Source of the DNA: Burkholderiales bacterium
Lineage (GTDB): Bacteria > Pseudomonadota > Gammaproteobacteria > Burkholderiales > Burkholderiaceae_C
Assembly (NCBI GenBank): GCA_017307855.1
Contig: JAFKGD010000011.1
Location: 62,001 to 126,000 of the forward strand
DNA: 64,000 nt
Reading direction: 5' to 3'
The position numbers and the translations under genes were made by a program. Under the pieces are notes generated by a model. It was given only the letters and a program-made list of their open reading frames with translations. It made no database searches and was not told the origin of the DNA. Shown here piece after piece: positions 33,805 through 41,491 of this stretch. Numbering within the stretch: position 1 is the first letter of the stretch; each line of letters begins with the position of its first letter.

Positions 33805-34795
33805 AGAGCCGCTCCATCGCGTTGAGCACGCCACACAACTGGCGGCGCGCGACCTCGATGCCCTGTCGCTGCCTGAGATCGTCGAAGTCCGTGTCCTTCG
33901 GGTCGCGCTGACCGCCGGCAAACACCGGCCACACCAGGTCGCAACCCGGCACCTCGCGCGCGACCTTGCGGGCGACCGTTCTTCCTGGATTCGAGAGGCG
34001 CCCGGTTTGCGGATCTCGCGTGCGCCAGTCGTCGTCGGCGCAGATGAGAAGACGAGCCTCGGGATACAGCGCTCGAAGCTGCGGCACCACGTGCACCAGG
34101 TTGCCGGCATCGAATGCTACGAACACGGGGTATTGCCGGTCCGTCGCCACGCGCAAGGTCAATCCCGTGGCATACCCCTCGCACACGAGCAGCAACGTAT
34201 CGATGCCGAGCACGGGCGCCGGGCCCAGACGGACTGCGCAGCCGGGCTTGGTGAAGCCCTTGGTGTAGAACTTCCGCCCGTTCGGCAAGATGCGCTGCAC
34301 GGCCTGCAGCCGCTCGTCGACGGGCAGGTCGTAACGCATCATCGGGATCACCAGCGTCCCATCGGCCATGTAGCGACACGACTCGCCTTCGAGGCCCTTC
34401 GCCTCAAGGTAGGGCGACCGCCCGCTGCGGCCAGCTGCTGCCAACCACTCGGCGGCCGACATGGCCGCCTGGGCGGCTGCATGGCGGCGCGCCACCTCCG
34501 ACGCGGCGCGCGCGGCGTCTCGCTGCGCGGCCAGCCTCTTGCGCTCCGCCTCGGACAACGGGGCCCAGTCGACCTCGACCTTCTGGAACGACCCGCCGTG
34601 ACGGTACGTCCCGAAGCTGCCCGTGATGTAGGTGCCGCCGGCATTGGGCTGGAACGTGTAGAAGCGGTACCAGTCCTTGCCCTTCTCGCCACACGTCACT
34701 CGACGCTCGGTGTCGAGCTTCAGCGGCGTGTCCTTGGCACGCAGGACGATCCCGAACTCCTCCATCTGCTGGAGGACCTGTAGGTAGTTGTCCAT
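33797..34795 (-). CDS. Toprim-domain DNA primase
   Basis: A 332-residue primase-like protein. The N-terminal third is a DNA-binding region with several Trp/Tyr/Cys residues (RVTCGEKGKDWYRFYTF). The C-terminal half carries a Toprim domain: the glutamate motif LLVCEGYATGLTL and the acidic motif RLLICADDDWRTRDP. It overlaps the helicase gene and follows the CII-like gene by 9 bp. It should make RNA primers for phage DNA synthesis. Confidence 0.88.
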   Translation of the reverse strand: MDNYLQVLQQMEEFGIVLRAKDTPLKLDTERRVTCGEKGKDWYRFYTFQPNAGGTYITGSFGTYRHGGSFQKVEVDWAPLSEAERKRLAAQRDAARAASEVARRHAAAQAAMSAAEWLAAAGRSGRSPYLEAKGLEGESCRYMADGTLVIPMMRYDLPVDERLQAVQRILPNGRKFYTKGFTKPGCAVRLGPAPVLGIDTLLLVCEGYATGLTLRVATDRQYPVFVAFDAGNLVHVVPQLRALYPEARLLICADDDWRTRDPQTGRLSNPGRTVARKVAREVPGCDLVWPVFAGGQRDPKDTDFDDLRQRQGIEVARRQLCGVLNAMERLYG

Positions 34796-34804
34796 GCTGA
34801 GCGG

Positions 34805-35191
34805 TCAGGCGTCCTTGTCCTGCATCCGCTCCAGCCTCGCCATCTGCCGGTTCAGTTGCTCCATGCCCGCGGCGATGGCCGCCTGAAGATCCTGCTTCTG
34901 TCGCTCTGCGTCGATCGGGGCGGCCTTGTAGCCAGTGTCGGCCGCAACGAAGTTCATGAGCGCGTGGAACCCGGCCTGCCGTGCCATCCTGACGATGAAC
35001 AGCAGCTGCTCCGGGCTGAGCTTCTCGCGGCGGCTGGGGTTCAGACAGTCGCGCAGCCGCTGGGCCGCCTGCTCGGGCGGCAGTTCCCCCCACAGTTGCG
35101 CGCCGATCTTCTTGAACCCGCCGAGAGCTGCGACGGTTGCGGTCAGCGCATCGTTCAATGACTCGTAAAACTCACCGAAATTTAGCTGCAT
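34805..35191 (-). CDS. CII-like phage regulatory protein
   Basis: A 128-residue protein with the segment ALGGFKKIGAQLWGELPPEQ, then AAQRLRDCLNPSRREKLSPE and FIVRMARQAGFHALMNFVA. This is the pattern of the phage regulatory CII (CP76-like) family, which activates lysogeny promoters. It starts just after a 17-bp perfect palindrome and a strong terminator, as lambda cII follows tR1. A C-rich ribosome site (GGGGG) precedes the ATG. Confidence 0.6.
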   Translation of the reverse strand: MQLNFGEFYESLNDALTATVAALGGFKKIGAQLWGELPPEQAAQRLRDCLNPSRREKLSPEQLLFIVRMARQAGFHALMNFVAADTGYKAAPIDAERQKQDLQAAIAAGMEQLNRQMARLERMQDKDA

Positions 35192-35212
35192 TGCATCCCC
35201 CTTTCCGGCGCC

Positions 35213-35229
35213 GTCCGTGATTCACGGAC
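35213..35229. promoter_or_regulatory. 17-bp perfect palindrome before the CII-like gene
   Basis: GTCCGTGA-T-TCACGGAC has 8-bp arms around one base, 22 bp upstream of the CII-like start codon. Such a dyad suits a dimeric regulator; it differs from the AGGCAWTGCCT operators, so another protein would bind it. Confidence 0.5.
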
Positions 35230-35253
35230 AGGCACGTACAGACTCAAACGGAC

Positions 35254-35286
35254 AAAAAAAAGAGACTGCATCCATGCGATGCAGTC
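35254..35286 (-). terminator. Intrinsic terminator between Cro-like and CII-like genes (tR1-like)
   Basis: A perfect 9-bp stem (GACTGCATC / GATGCAGTC) with a 5-nt loop is followed on the minus strand by TCTTTTTTTT. It is the clearest intrinsic terminator in the prophage and lies where lambda has tR1, so read-through of it would decide expression of the replication genes. Confidence 0.85.
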
Positions 35287-35435
35287 CGATGAAGAAAGCC
35301 CCCCGCCGCCAGCGCACGTCCAAGGCCTCGCACCTGCCCGTGCGTGGCCCGTCTCAGGGAGGGAGAAGACGTGAAGGAGCAGACGCGCGCCCTGTTTGGG
35401 CGGCGGGGGAAAACCGGTGCGTGGACCATGTGCGC

Positions 35436-35744
35436 TCACGAGTTCTGAGCTGTGTTCGCAGGCTGCGAGGCCGGTGCCAGCTCTGGCCAGATCTCGGCGT
35501 ACGTGTCCGGCCAGAGATCGCGCCGACCAACAACACCGTTGGCCGCCCGCTCGAACCGAGCCCCCCTGGCCGGCGGCACGGCGCGCTTTTCGTCACGCCA
35601 TTCCGTCACGGTCGTCGTCGACACGTTCATGAGCCGCGCGAATGCCGCCGGCCCGCCGCCTTCAACGATTCCCTTGCCGATCGCCGCAAGGATCTGCTCG
35701 CGCAGGTGCGGAGGATAGAGGGGTCTGTAGTTCATCGGCGGCAT
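35436..35744 (-). CDS. YdaS/Cro-like regulator
   Basis: A 102-residue DNA-binding protein. The helix-turn-helix (GGPAAFARLMNVSTTTVTEW followed by RDEKRAVPPARGARFERAAN and GVVGRRDLWPDTY) matches the YdaS-type Cro family. It is transcribed leftward, divergent from the repressor gene, and heads the replication operon, the position of lambda cro. The start at 35744 or, 9 bp later, at 35735 cannot be decided because neither has a clear ribosome site. Both lie next to the first operator. Confidence 0.8.
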   Translation of the reverse strand: MPPMNYRPLYPPHLREQILAAIGKGIVEGGGPAAFARLMNVSTTTVTEWRDEKRAVPPARGARFERAANGVVGRRDLWPDTYAEIWPELAPASQPANTAQNS

Positions 35745-35748
35745 GATA

Positions 35749-35817
35749 AGGCATTGCCTAATCATGAGCAAGGCATTGCCTTTCAAAGGCACCTTCGGCG
35801 AGAGTAAGGCAATGCCT
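35749..35817. promoter_or_regulatory. Three operators between repressor and Cro-like genes
   Basis: The palindrome AGGCAWTGCCT occurs at 35749-35759, 35771-35781 and 35807-35817. The first two are exactly 22 bp apart, about two helical turns; the third overlaps the chosen repressor start codon. A leftward promoter with TTGAAA as -35 would have the second operator in its spacer. This is the immunity operator of prophage 1. Confidence 0.82.
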
Positions 35818-36237
35818 AAGCCGCTGAAGGTGATCGACACCTCGCACCCCCTTGGCGCCAAGATCAACGAGGTCATGGCGGCAAAGGACATGGCCGGCGA
35901 CTACGCGGCGCTCGCCCGCACCTTCGACGTCAAGCCACCATCGGTGCGCGACTGGGTCGAGCACGGCCGCCTGGGCAAAGAACGCTACCCCAGGCTCGTG
36001 GAATGGTCGGGGCGCTCCCTGGACTGGTGGTTCGACGTGCCGGCGAACTACGTCACGCTGAGCGCGAGCGCGAGCGCGACGGCCGAGCAGGCCGCGCCAT
36101 CACCGTGGCCCTTCCACACCATCAGCGGCGGCGAGTACTCGTTGCTGTCAGAGTTTCAGCGGGGTGAGGTCGAAGGCTTCGTTCGCGGACTGCTGGCCCA
36201 GGCCGGAAGCAAAAAAAGAACCGGCACTTCGGGCTAG
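35812..36237 (+). CDS. Phage repressor (CI-like)
   Basis: A 141-residue DNA-binding protein likely maintaining lysogeny. The N-terminal helix-turn-helix runs from DYAALARTFDVKPPSVRDWV through EHGRLGKERYPRLVEWSG; the C-terminal part is a short helical region with no S24 protease domain visible. The start at MPKPLKVIDT was chosen because operator 3 and a GAGAG site lie just upstream. Starts at 35764 or 35743 would put operators inside the coding part. It lacks a self-cleavage domain, so induction may need an antirepressor. Confidence 0.72.
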   Translation: MPKPLKVIDTSHPLGAKINEVMAAKDMAGDYAALARTFDVKPPSVRDWVEHGRLGKERYPRLVEWSGRSLDWWFDVPANYVTLSASASATAEQAAPSPWPFHTISGGEYSLLSEFQRGEVEGFVRGLLAQAGSKKRTGTSG

Positions 36238-36328
36238 GTCCGCCACGGCACGGATCTACGATTTTCGCGCGTACCAGCCTCGCCGGCCAAGCGGCGATTC
36301 CAGCGCACCTACAGAGGGAAATTGACGA

Positions 36329-36844
36329 TCAGAGTGGCGTGCAACTGAGCGTTGCGCACTCTTTCACGAGCTGCTCGTGTGCTTCCTTGAGTTCGCGTTC
36401 TCTCGTGTCGCACCGCGACGTGAGCGTGGCTATCTCGCTGGCCATCTGCGCCGCATGCGTCTTGCCGTACAGGTTCTGGACGTACCGGCCCTTCTCCTGC
36501 TCCAGGCGTCGAATGTCAGCATCGCACTGCGCCCGGTGACGGCTGATTGCCGTGCGCGCCTGCGGCACGAGCCGCTCGCCCAGATCCTGCTTGCGGCGAT
36601 CGCGCTGACTCGACTCGACGATCGCCTCCAGTCGCTGGGCTTCCGATTGGGACGGCACGCTGGCTGACGGTGCGGCACCAGCGGCAGGGCGCACCTGCAC
36701 CGTTTCGCCTCTTCCGGCACATGGCGCGTCCTGGAACACCGTCCGGCCATCGCTCCCCTCGCACTTATTCACGGCCACGGCTGGTCCAGCCACAGCCACC
36801 AGCACCATGAGCACTAGGTGTTTGGTTTTCAAATTCCGCTCCAT
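36329..36844 (-). CDS. Secreted DUF4124-like protein
   Basis: A 171-residue periplasmic protein. It has a signal peptide (LVLMVLVAVAGPAVA) and then the short DUF4124-type motif (NKCEGSDGRTVFQDAPCAGR), with the C-terminal half forming a charged coiled coil. Start 36844 (MERNLKTKH) was chosen because it begins the signal peptide; a longer frame is possible. It is read divergently from the early operon, and one operator (36881-36891) lies in its probable promoter, so it may be under repressor control. It could be a lysogenic-conversion gene. Confidence 0.7.
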   Translation of the reverse strand: MERNLKTKHLVLMVLVAVAGPAVAVNKCEGSDGRTVFQDAPCAGRGETVQVRPAAGAAPSASVPSQSEAQRLEAIVESSQRDRRKQDLGERLVPQARTAISRHRAQCDADIRRLEQEKGRYVQNLYGKTHAAQMASEIATLTSRCDTRERELKEAHEQLVKECATLSCTPL

Positions 36845-36880
36845 CCTGTAACAACCCACTGTTACAAGTGATCTATAAAA

Positions 36881-36918
36881 AGGCAATGCCTTGCTTTAAC
36901 AAAGGCAATGCCTAATAA
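36881..36918 (+). promoter_or_regulatory. Early rightward promoter with two repressor operators
   Basis: AGGCAATGCCT occurs at 36881-36891 and 36903-36913, again 22 bp apart. Between them lies a promoter for the rightward early operon: TTGCTT (36891-36896), 16-bp spacer and TAATAA (36913-36918), with the second operator inside the spacer. A minus-strand promoter for the secreted protein gene can be drawn through the first operator. Confidence 0.75.
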
Positions 36919-36954
36919 TCCGCCGAACGCCCATCCCGGGCGCTTGGAGGTCAA

Positions 36955-37224
36955 ATGCAAACCGCTGCCCCGCGCGCGACCGTGGCCCGAACGGCGCCGC
37001 CGCGCCTTACCCCGCGCCAGCCATTCCGCTCGATGCACGCCGACGACTATGTCTCGGTGCTGGACCAATCGCTCAAGCCGGTCTACGCCGGCATCAGGCT
37101 GCGCGAGCCCGGAACGCAGTGGCACGTGACGCTGCGCATGGAGGATCAGCAGGGGCGGGAATGGCGTCACAGCTACGACGCTGTGATGGATGACTTCGGC
37201 AGCCTGGTGGAGGTCACGTGCTGA
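36955..37224 (+). CDS. Unknown early phage protein
   Basis: An 89-residue protein opening the rightward early operon (GGAGG about 7 nt before the ATG). The first 30 residues are basic and disordered, and the remainder has beta strands around YVSVLDQSLKPVYAGIRLRE and WHVTLRMEDQQGREWRHSYD. No family recognised. Confidence 0.65.
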   Translation: MQTAAPRATVARTAPPRLTPRQPFRSMHADDYVSVLDQSLKPVYAGIRLREPGTQWHVTLRMEDQQGREWRHSYDAVMDDFGSLVEVTC

Positions 37225-37661
37225 ACGCGCAGCACACCCACGGCGCCGCCTGCACGCGCTGCGAAGGTTTCTGCCTGGCCGACAAGCCCGCGCTGCCGAG
37301 TGTGGGGATGGCACCTGCGTTGCACATCGGCCAGCGCGTGCGCCATTGCCGCGACTACGGCGCGCAGCGCGTCATCGGCGTCATTCGCACCCTGACTTGG
37401 CACACCGAGGAGGGCACGCTCAAGGCCGACATCCTCCTCGATGACCCCATCGTCATCCCTGCCAGCGAACACTACGGCGAAACGCGCATCTGGTCGCAGT
37501 TCGTGCCCGCGCATGAACTCACCCCCTACGACGAGCGCGACGACCTCATCGCCGAGCTGCTCGCGTCCCTCATGCACTGCACGACGGATGAAGGCCCAGA
37601 TCAGGCGCAACTCGACTGCGCTCGCGCCCTCATCGCCAAGGCCACCGGAGCTCCAGCATGA
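37218..37661 (+). CDS. Unknown early phage protein
   Basis: A 147-residue protein starting with GTG, overlapping the previous gene by 7 bp and the next by 4 bp. Its N-terminus has four cysteines close together (ACTRCEGFC plus others) that might bind a metal. The middle is beta-rich (HIGQRVRHCRDYGAQRVIGV). Helical C-terminus. Function unknown. Confidence 0.65.
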   Translation: MLNAQHTHGAACTRCEGFCLADKPALPSVGMAPALHIGQRVRHCRDYGAQRVIGVIRTLTWHTEEGTLKADILLDDPIVIPASEHYGETRIWSQFVPAHELTPYDERDDLIAELLASLMHCTTDEGPDQAQLDCARALIAKATGAPA

Positions 37662-37849
37662 GAACCGACGGCACCACCAGCGTGCGCACGGTCACCGCAC
37701 CGATGCTGAAGATTCAGATCAAGGTGCCCGGCTTCCTCACCTACGAGGGCATCTTCCCAAGCCAGCAGGCAGCGACGGCTGATGCCGAGCAGCGCTTCCC
37801 GCAGGCGTGGGCCGTACAGACGCGTGTACTGCGGAGGCCGTTCCAATGA
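37658..37849 (+). CDS. Small unknown early phage protein
   Basis: A 63-residue protein overlapping both neighbours by ATGA. It has a single beta-like segment (LKIQIKVPGFLTYEGIFPSQ) and a short helix (QQAATADAEQRFPQ). Function unknown. Confidence 0.6.
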   Translation: MRTDGTTSVRTVTAPMLKIQIKVPGFLTYEGIFPSQQAATADAEQRFPQAWAVQTRVLRRPFQ

Positions 37850-38025
37850 ATCGTCTGTTCACCCGCCCGGGCGGCCTGCGAGTGGATACACGCCAGCCGT
37901 TGCCGCTGGAAGGCCCCTTCGTGTCCGTGAAGGTCCGCCGACGCAGGCGCATCGCACTCGTCTGCGCCATCGCGGTGCTGCTGCCGGTGCTCACAGCCAC
38001 GCTGATCGCGTGGCTCCAGGCTTGA
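37846..38025 (+). CDS. Small membrane protein of the early operon
   Basis: A 59-residue protein with a basic stretch (VKVRRRRR) followed by one membrane helix (IALVCAIAVLLPVLTATLIAWL). It overlaps the previous gene by 4 bp, which sets its start. Such proteins in early operons can modify the host membrane, but no family is recognised. Confidence 0.6.
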   Translation: MNRLFTRPGGLRVDTRQPLPLEGPFVSVKVRRRRRIALVCAIAVLLPVLTATLIAWLQA

Positions 38026-38035
38026 GGCCACGATC

Positions 38036-38353
38036 ATGCCGGCCGCAACCGCCGCGCCCCTGGTCGAGTTCACCGGTGTGCTGATGGAGCCTGCCAAGGC
38101 CGTCTCGCGCGCCGCTGACCGTCTCGGCCACTTCGAGCCCGTGCTGTGCCTGGTGCTCGAACTCGAAGACGAGCACCGCACGCGCATGGTGGTGCAGCAG
38201 CCGTTCCCACCCCACGCATTCGCCCAGGCCGAGGCGGCGGCTCGCCGTCACAAGCCGGGCGAGCGCGTGCGCGTCGAAGTCCCCCTCGGCGGCCTGCGCC
38301 TCATGGCGCCGAACGCCGCCCACATCCACGTTCTCAAACCTCAACAGGAGTAA
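38036..38353 (+). CDS. Unknown early phage protein
   Basis: A 105-residue soluble protein, 10 bp after the membrane-protein gene. Beta-rich N-terminal half (LVEFTGVLMEPAKAVSRAAD; CLVLELEDEHRTRMVVQQPF) and a strand-turn end (VPLGGLRLMAPNAAHIHVL). The fold could be OB-like, but no function is claimed. Confidence 0.6.
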   Translation: MPAATAAPLVEFTGVLMEPAKAVSRAADRLGHFEPVLCLVLELEDEHRTRMVVQQPFPPHAFAQAEAAARRHKPGERVRVEVPLGGLRLMAPNAAHIHVLKPQQE

Positions 38354-38359
38354 GCGCCC

Positions 38360-39040
38360 ATGCGCAAATCATTTCGCCTTGTCGGCCTCACCGGGCTGCA
38401 TGGTGCAGGGAAAGACACGGTCGCAGACATTCTCGTAGCCCACTGCGGCTTCACGAAGATCTCGTTTGCCCAGCCGCTGTACAGCGAAGTCGCCGAAGCT
38501 TTCGAGCTGGACCTCTCGGCGCTCATCGATCGCGCGACGAAAGAGATTCCGACCGCCGCGCTCGCGCTGCAGCGATGCGTGTCGAAACCGTTCATCAACG
38601 CAATCACCTCGGACCACTTCCTTCGCAAGGCTGCGATGGACACCGCCGAACCGCGTAGCCCACGGCAGATTCTCCAGTGGTGGGGAACCGAGTTTCGGCG
38701 CCGCCACTTCGGGGTGTGGTACTGGACGGACATCGCTCGACGACGCATGACGTACATGCTGCGTGAACGTCTCGCGCAGCGCTTCGTGATCTCGGACTGT
38801 CGTTTCGAGAACGAAGTTGCGATGGTGAGGAACGACTTCGGTGGCGTGCTGTGGCAGATCGTCGGTCAGGCGCCAGTCGATGCTGGCCAGCACGCGAGCG
38901 CGGTCGACGGCTCAGCCTTCAAGCCGGACCTGATCCTCAACAACAGCCACACGATCCGGCACCTACAACAGCTTGTGCTCGCCGAGGTGTGGGCTGCTGA
39001 CGCAGGCCTGAAGAAGGTTCGTGTCGAGATCGAGGACTGA
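38360..39040 (+). CDS. Deoxynucleoside monophosphate kinase-like protein
   Basis: A 226-residue P-loop kinase of the T4 gp1/AAA_ADK type. The Walker A motif is GLHGAGKDTVADIL, followed by FAQPLYSEVAEAFELDLSAL, the ILQWWGTEFRR segment and the conserved FVISDCRFENEVAMVR region. It should phosphorylate dNMPs to raise nucleotide supply during phage DNA synthesis, or modified nucleotides. It sits in the early operon, 6 bp after the previous gene. Confidence 0.82.
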   Translation: MRKSFRLVGLTGLHGAGKDTVADILVAHCGFTKISFAQPLYSEVAEAFELDLSALIDRATKEIPTAALALQRCVSKPFINAITSDHFLRKAAMDTAEPRSPRQILQWWGTEFRRRHFGVWYWTDIARRRMTYMLRERLAQRFVISDCRFENEVAMVRNDFGGVLWQIVGQAPVDAGQHASAVDGSAFKPDLILNNSHTIRHLQQLVLAEVWAADAGLKKVRVEIED

Positions 39041-39041
39041 C

Positions 39042-39473
39042 ATGGGCCAGGCGCACCCCCTCACCATCGACGTCCTGCGTCATCTGCAGGTGCACGGCAT
39101 CTCGTCGCGGTCACAAGTCGAGGCCGTCCTGGGCAAGAAGCTGCCAGGTCACACCCTGAGCAACCTCGTGATGCTCGGCTACGCCGCCGTCAATCGCGAG
39201 CAGCACGACCCGCGGTACTACATCACCGGCAGGGGGCAGGAGAAGCTGCGTAACCCGAACGCCCCACGGCCGCGTCCGGATCGGCTGCGCCCCCACCCTC
39301 CGTACGCCACGGCCCGGGACCACCTGGTCGTCGGCCGCGACTACATCCCGCGCGAACTGGTCCCCAGCCATCGCCCGGGCGCCAACACAGCCGCCTCGCT
39401 GCCCAGCCGCGTCGGTGATCGCCTGTACTGGCCCGACGGCCGCACCACCGATCTTTCCTCCAACCCACTGTGA
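39042..39473 (+). CDS. Winged-helix-like phage protein
   Basis: A 143-residue protein. The N-terminal 65 residues (LTIDVLRHLQVHGISSRSQV, then TLSNLVMLGYAAVNRE) look like a winged helix; the remainder is Pro/Arg-rich. Start at MGQAHPLT follows a GAGGA site. The stop overlaps the GTG upstream of the ParB-like gene. Probably a DNA-binding accessory; the target is unknown. Confidence 0.6.
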   Translation: MGQAHPLTIDVLRHLQVHGISSRSQVEAVLGKKLPGHTLSNLVMLGYAAVNREQHDPRYYITGRGQEKLRNPNAPRPRPDRLRPHPPYATARDHLVVGRDYIPRELVPSHRPGANTAASLPSRVGDRLYWPDGRTTDLSSNPL

Positions 39474-39481
39474 GACCTCAT

Positions 39482-41491
39482 ATGCAAGACCTGCAGACCA
39501 CCACGGAGGCAACGACCTCCGAACACACCGAAGGCAGCGGCGCGGATCGCTTCGAGCGCATCGACCTGGACCTGATCGTTCCCAGCCCGACCAACCCGCG
39601 CAAGCACTTCGACGAGGAGAAGCTGCGTGAACTCGCTGTGAGCATCCGTGTCGCCGGCGTTCATCAGCCCATCCTGGTGCGCCCGCTTCCCGCCGATCGG
39701 GTCGAAGAGACCAGCTACGGCGGCGTGCGGCCGGCATATGAGATCGTCGCCGGCGAGCGCCGCTACCGGGCCTGCATCAAGGCCGAGCAGACAACCATTC
39801 CGGCGCTGATTCGTCCGCTCACCGATGCGCAGGTCGTCGAGATCCAGATCGTCGAAAACCTTCAGCGTGATGACCTCACCGAGCTGGAGGAAGCCGAGGG
39901 CTACTCGCAGCTCATCCGCACGACTGGCGTCAACGCCGAGGAGGTTGCGACGCGCATCGGCCGCAGTCGGGCCTACGTCTACGGGCGCCTGAAGCTGCTG
40001 GACCTTTGCCAGCAAGCTCGCACCGCGCTCTCCGAGAGAAAGATCACCGCTGGTCATGCCGACATCATCGCGCGCATCCCCAGCGAAAAGCTTCAGCTGA
40101 AGGCGCTGAAGGAGTTCACCGAGACCACGGGCGAAGGCGATCCGCGCATGAGCCTTCGCGAGGCGAAGCGCTGGTCGCGCAACAACGTGATGCTGCGCCT
40201 GGACCAGGCCGGCTTCGACCAGTCCTCGACCGAGCTGTGCGAGGGCATCGGTGCTTGCGGCGACTGCCCGAAGCGCACGGGCGCCGCGCCCGAGCTGTTC
40301 GCCGACGTGGACAGCCCGGACCTTTGCACCGATCCGGCATGCTTCCACTCGAAGGAAGACGCCACACGCCAGATCACGATCACACGTGCGCGCGATCGTG
40401 GCCAGGAAGTGATCGAGGGGCGCGAAGCGAAGGAGGCCAAGCCCACGGAGTACGGCCCCATGAGGGGCCTGCACGACGTCGATCAGGTCACCATCCCCGG
40501 CAAAGGCGGAAAGTCGATCCAGCTGCGCAACGCGCTGACGAAGGAACAGCTGAAGAGCGCCGTGAAGGTGTTCGTGGATCCGCACACCAAGCAGGTCAAG
40601 GAGGTGGTGGACGAGGCCGCGCTCCAGCAGGCGATCGCCGCTCACAAGTCCAAGACCGACCAGCGCGCCGATGCGAAGGAGCATGCCGCCCGCGAGGAAG
40701 AGGACCGTGTCCAAACGCTCGCACGCCGGTACAACGAAGCGTGGCGCAACGATGCGATCTCCACGATCGAAGAAGCGCTGGCCGCAGGCGCGCTCGCAGC
40801 GTTCACGCCGCCGATGCTCCGGCTGCTGCTCCAGCATCTGAGCTGGAGTCCGGTGATGGAGGAGTCCGATCTGTACCGAGTGCTCAGCATCCCCGAAGGC
40901 TCCCTCGACTTGACCGACGAGGAGACCCTGAAGCGTGTTGTCGCCGACATCCCAGAACTGGAGCTGGGCGGTCGCGTGTGCCGATTCTTGCTCTACATGG
41001 ACCGCAAGCCGCAGTACACGTATGTCTCCGGCGAGGGGCGCTACACCGAAGAGGCTCCCGCGATCGAGGCACTCGCAGCTGCTGCAGGCATCGATTTGGC
41101 CTCCATCAAATCTGCCGCGCGCGCTGAACTTGAAGCCGCCATCGCCCCACCCCAGCAGCAACAGGCGGCAACGAAGAAGCCCAAGTCGAAGGCCACCAAG
41201 ACCACACCGGCAGAGGCAGCAGCCGCCATAGCAGCAGAGCTTCAGGCTGCGGAAAGCGCGCCGATCGTTGGCCTGGAACTCGGGCAGCGCGTTCGTTTCA
41301 AGATGGACGTCAAGGACGCGCAAGGCAAGCTGCAGAAGGTAAATGGAAAAGAAGGCGTGCTCATCAGCCGCATCGGCGATCGCGGCTGGAGCGTCAGTGT
41401 CGAGATCAAGGGCAAGCTGATCGAGATCTGCGCCGACCACACCGAGCTGGAGCATGTCGAGCCGACCGAGGAGGCTGCATGCAGTTCGTGA
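39482..41491 (+). CDS. ParB-like nuclease/CTPase domain protein
   Basis: A 669-residue protein with an N-terminal ParB/Srx fold. Signatures: NPRKHFDEEKLRELAVSIRV, AGVHQPILVRP, GERRYRAC (nucleotide-binding) and ENLQRDDLTELEEAEGY, then a helix-turn-helix (EEVATRIGRSRAYVYGRLKL). The middle has a cysteine cluster (CEGIGACGDCPKR ... CTDPACFHSK) that may bind zinc, and the C-terminal half is long and unlike chromosomal ParB. There is no ParA next to it, so true partitioning is unlikely. It may act in phage DNA transactions or regulation. Confidence 0.82.
   Translation: MQDLQTTTEATTSEHTEGSGADRFERIDLDLIVPSPTNPRKHFDEEKLRELAVSIRVAGVHQPILVRPLPADRVEETSYGGVRPAYEIVAGERRYRACIKAEQTTIPALIRPLTDAQVVEIQIVENLQRDDLTELEEAEGYSQLIRTTGVNAEEVATRIGRSRAYVYGRLKLLDLCQQARTALSERKITAGHADIIARIPSEKLQLKALKEFTETTGEGDPRMSLREAKRWSRNNVMLRLDQAGFDQSSTELCEGIGACGDCPKRTGAAPELFADVDSPDLCTDPACFHSKEDATRQITITRARDRGQEVIEGREAKEAKPTEYGPMRGLHDVDQVTIPGKGGKSIQLRNALTKEQLKSAVKVFVDPHTKQVKEVVDEAALQQAIAAHKSKTDQRADAKEHAAREEEDRVQTLARRYNEAWRNDAISTIEEALAAGALAAFTPPMLRLLLQHLSWSPVMEESDLYRVLSIPEGSLDLTDEETLKRVVADIPELELGGRVCRFLLYMDRKPQYTYVSGEGRYTEEAPAIEALAAAAGIDLASIKSAARAELEAAIAPPQQQQAATKKPKSKATKTTPAEAAAAIAAELQAAESAPIVGLELGQRVRFKMDVKDAQGKLQKVNGKEGVLISRIGDRGWSVSVEIKGKLIEICADHTELEHVEPTEEAACSS

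Noticed and set aside
39341-41455. Leucine-rich 704-residue minus-strand frame opposite the ParB-like gene
   Set aside because: Reverse frame of coding DNA; the plus-strand frame has all ParB motifs and coupled neighbours.
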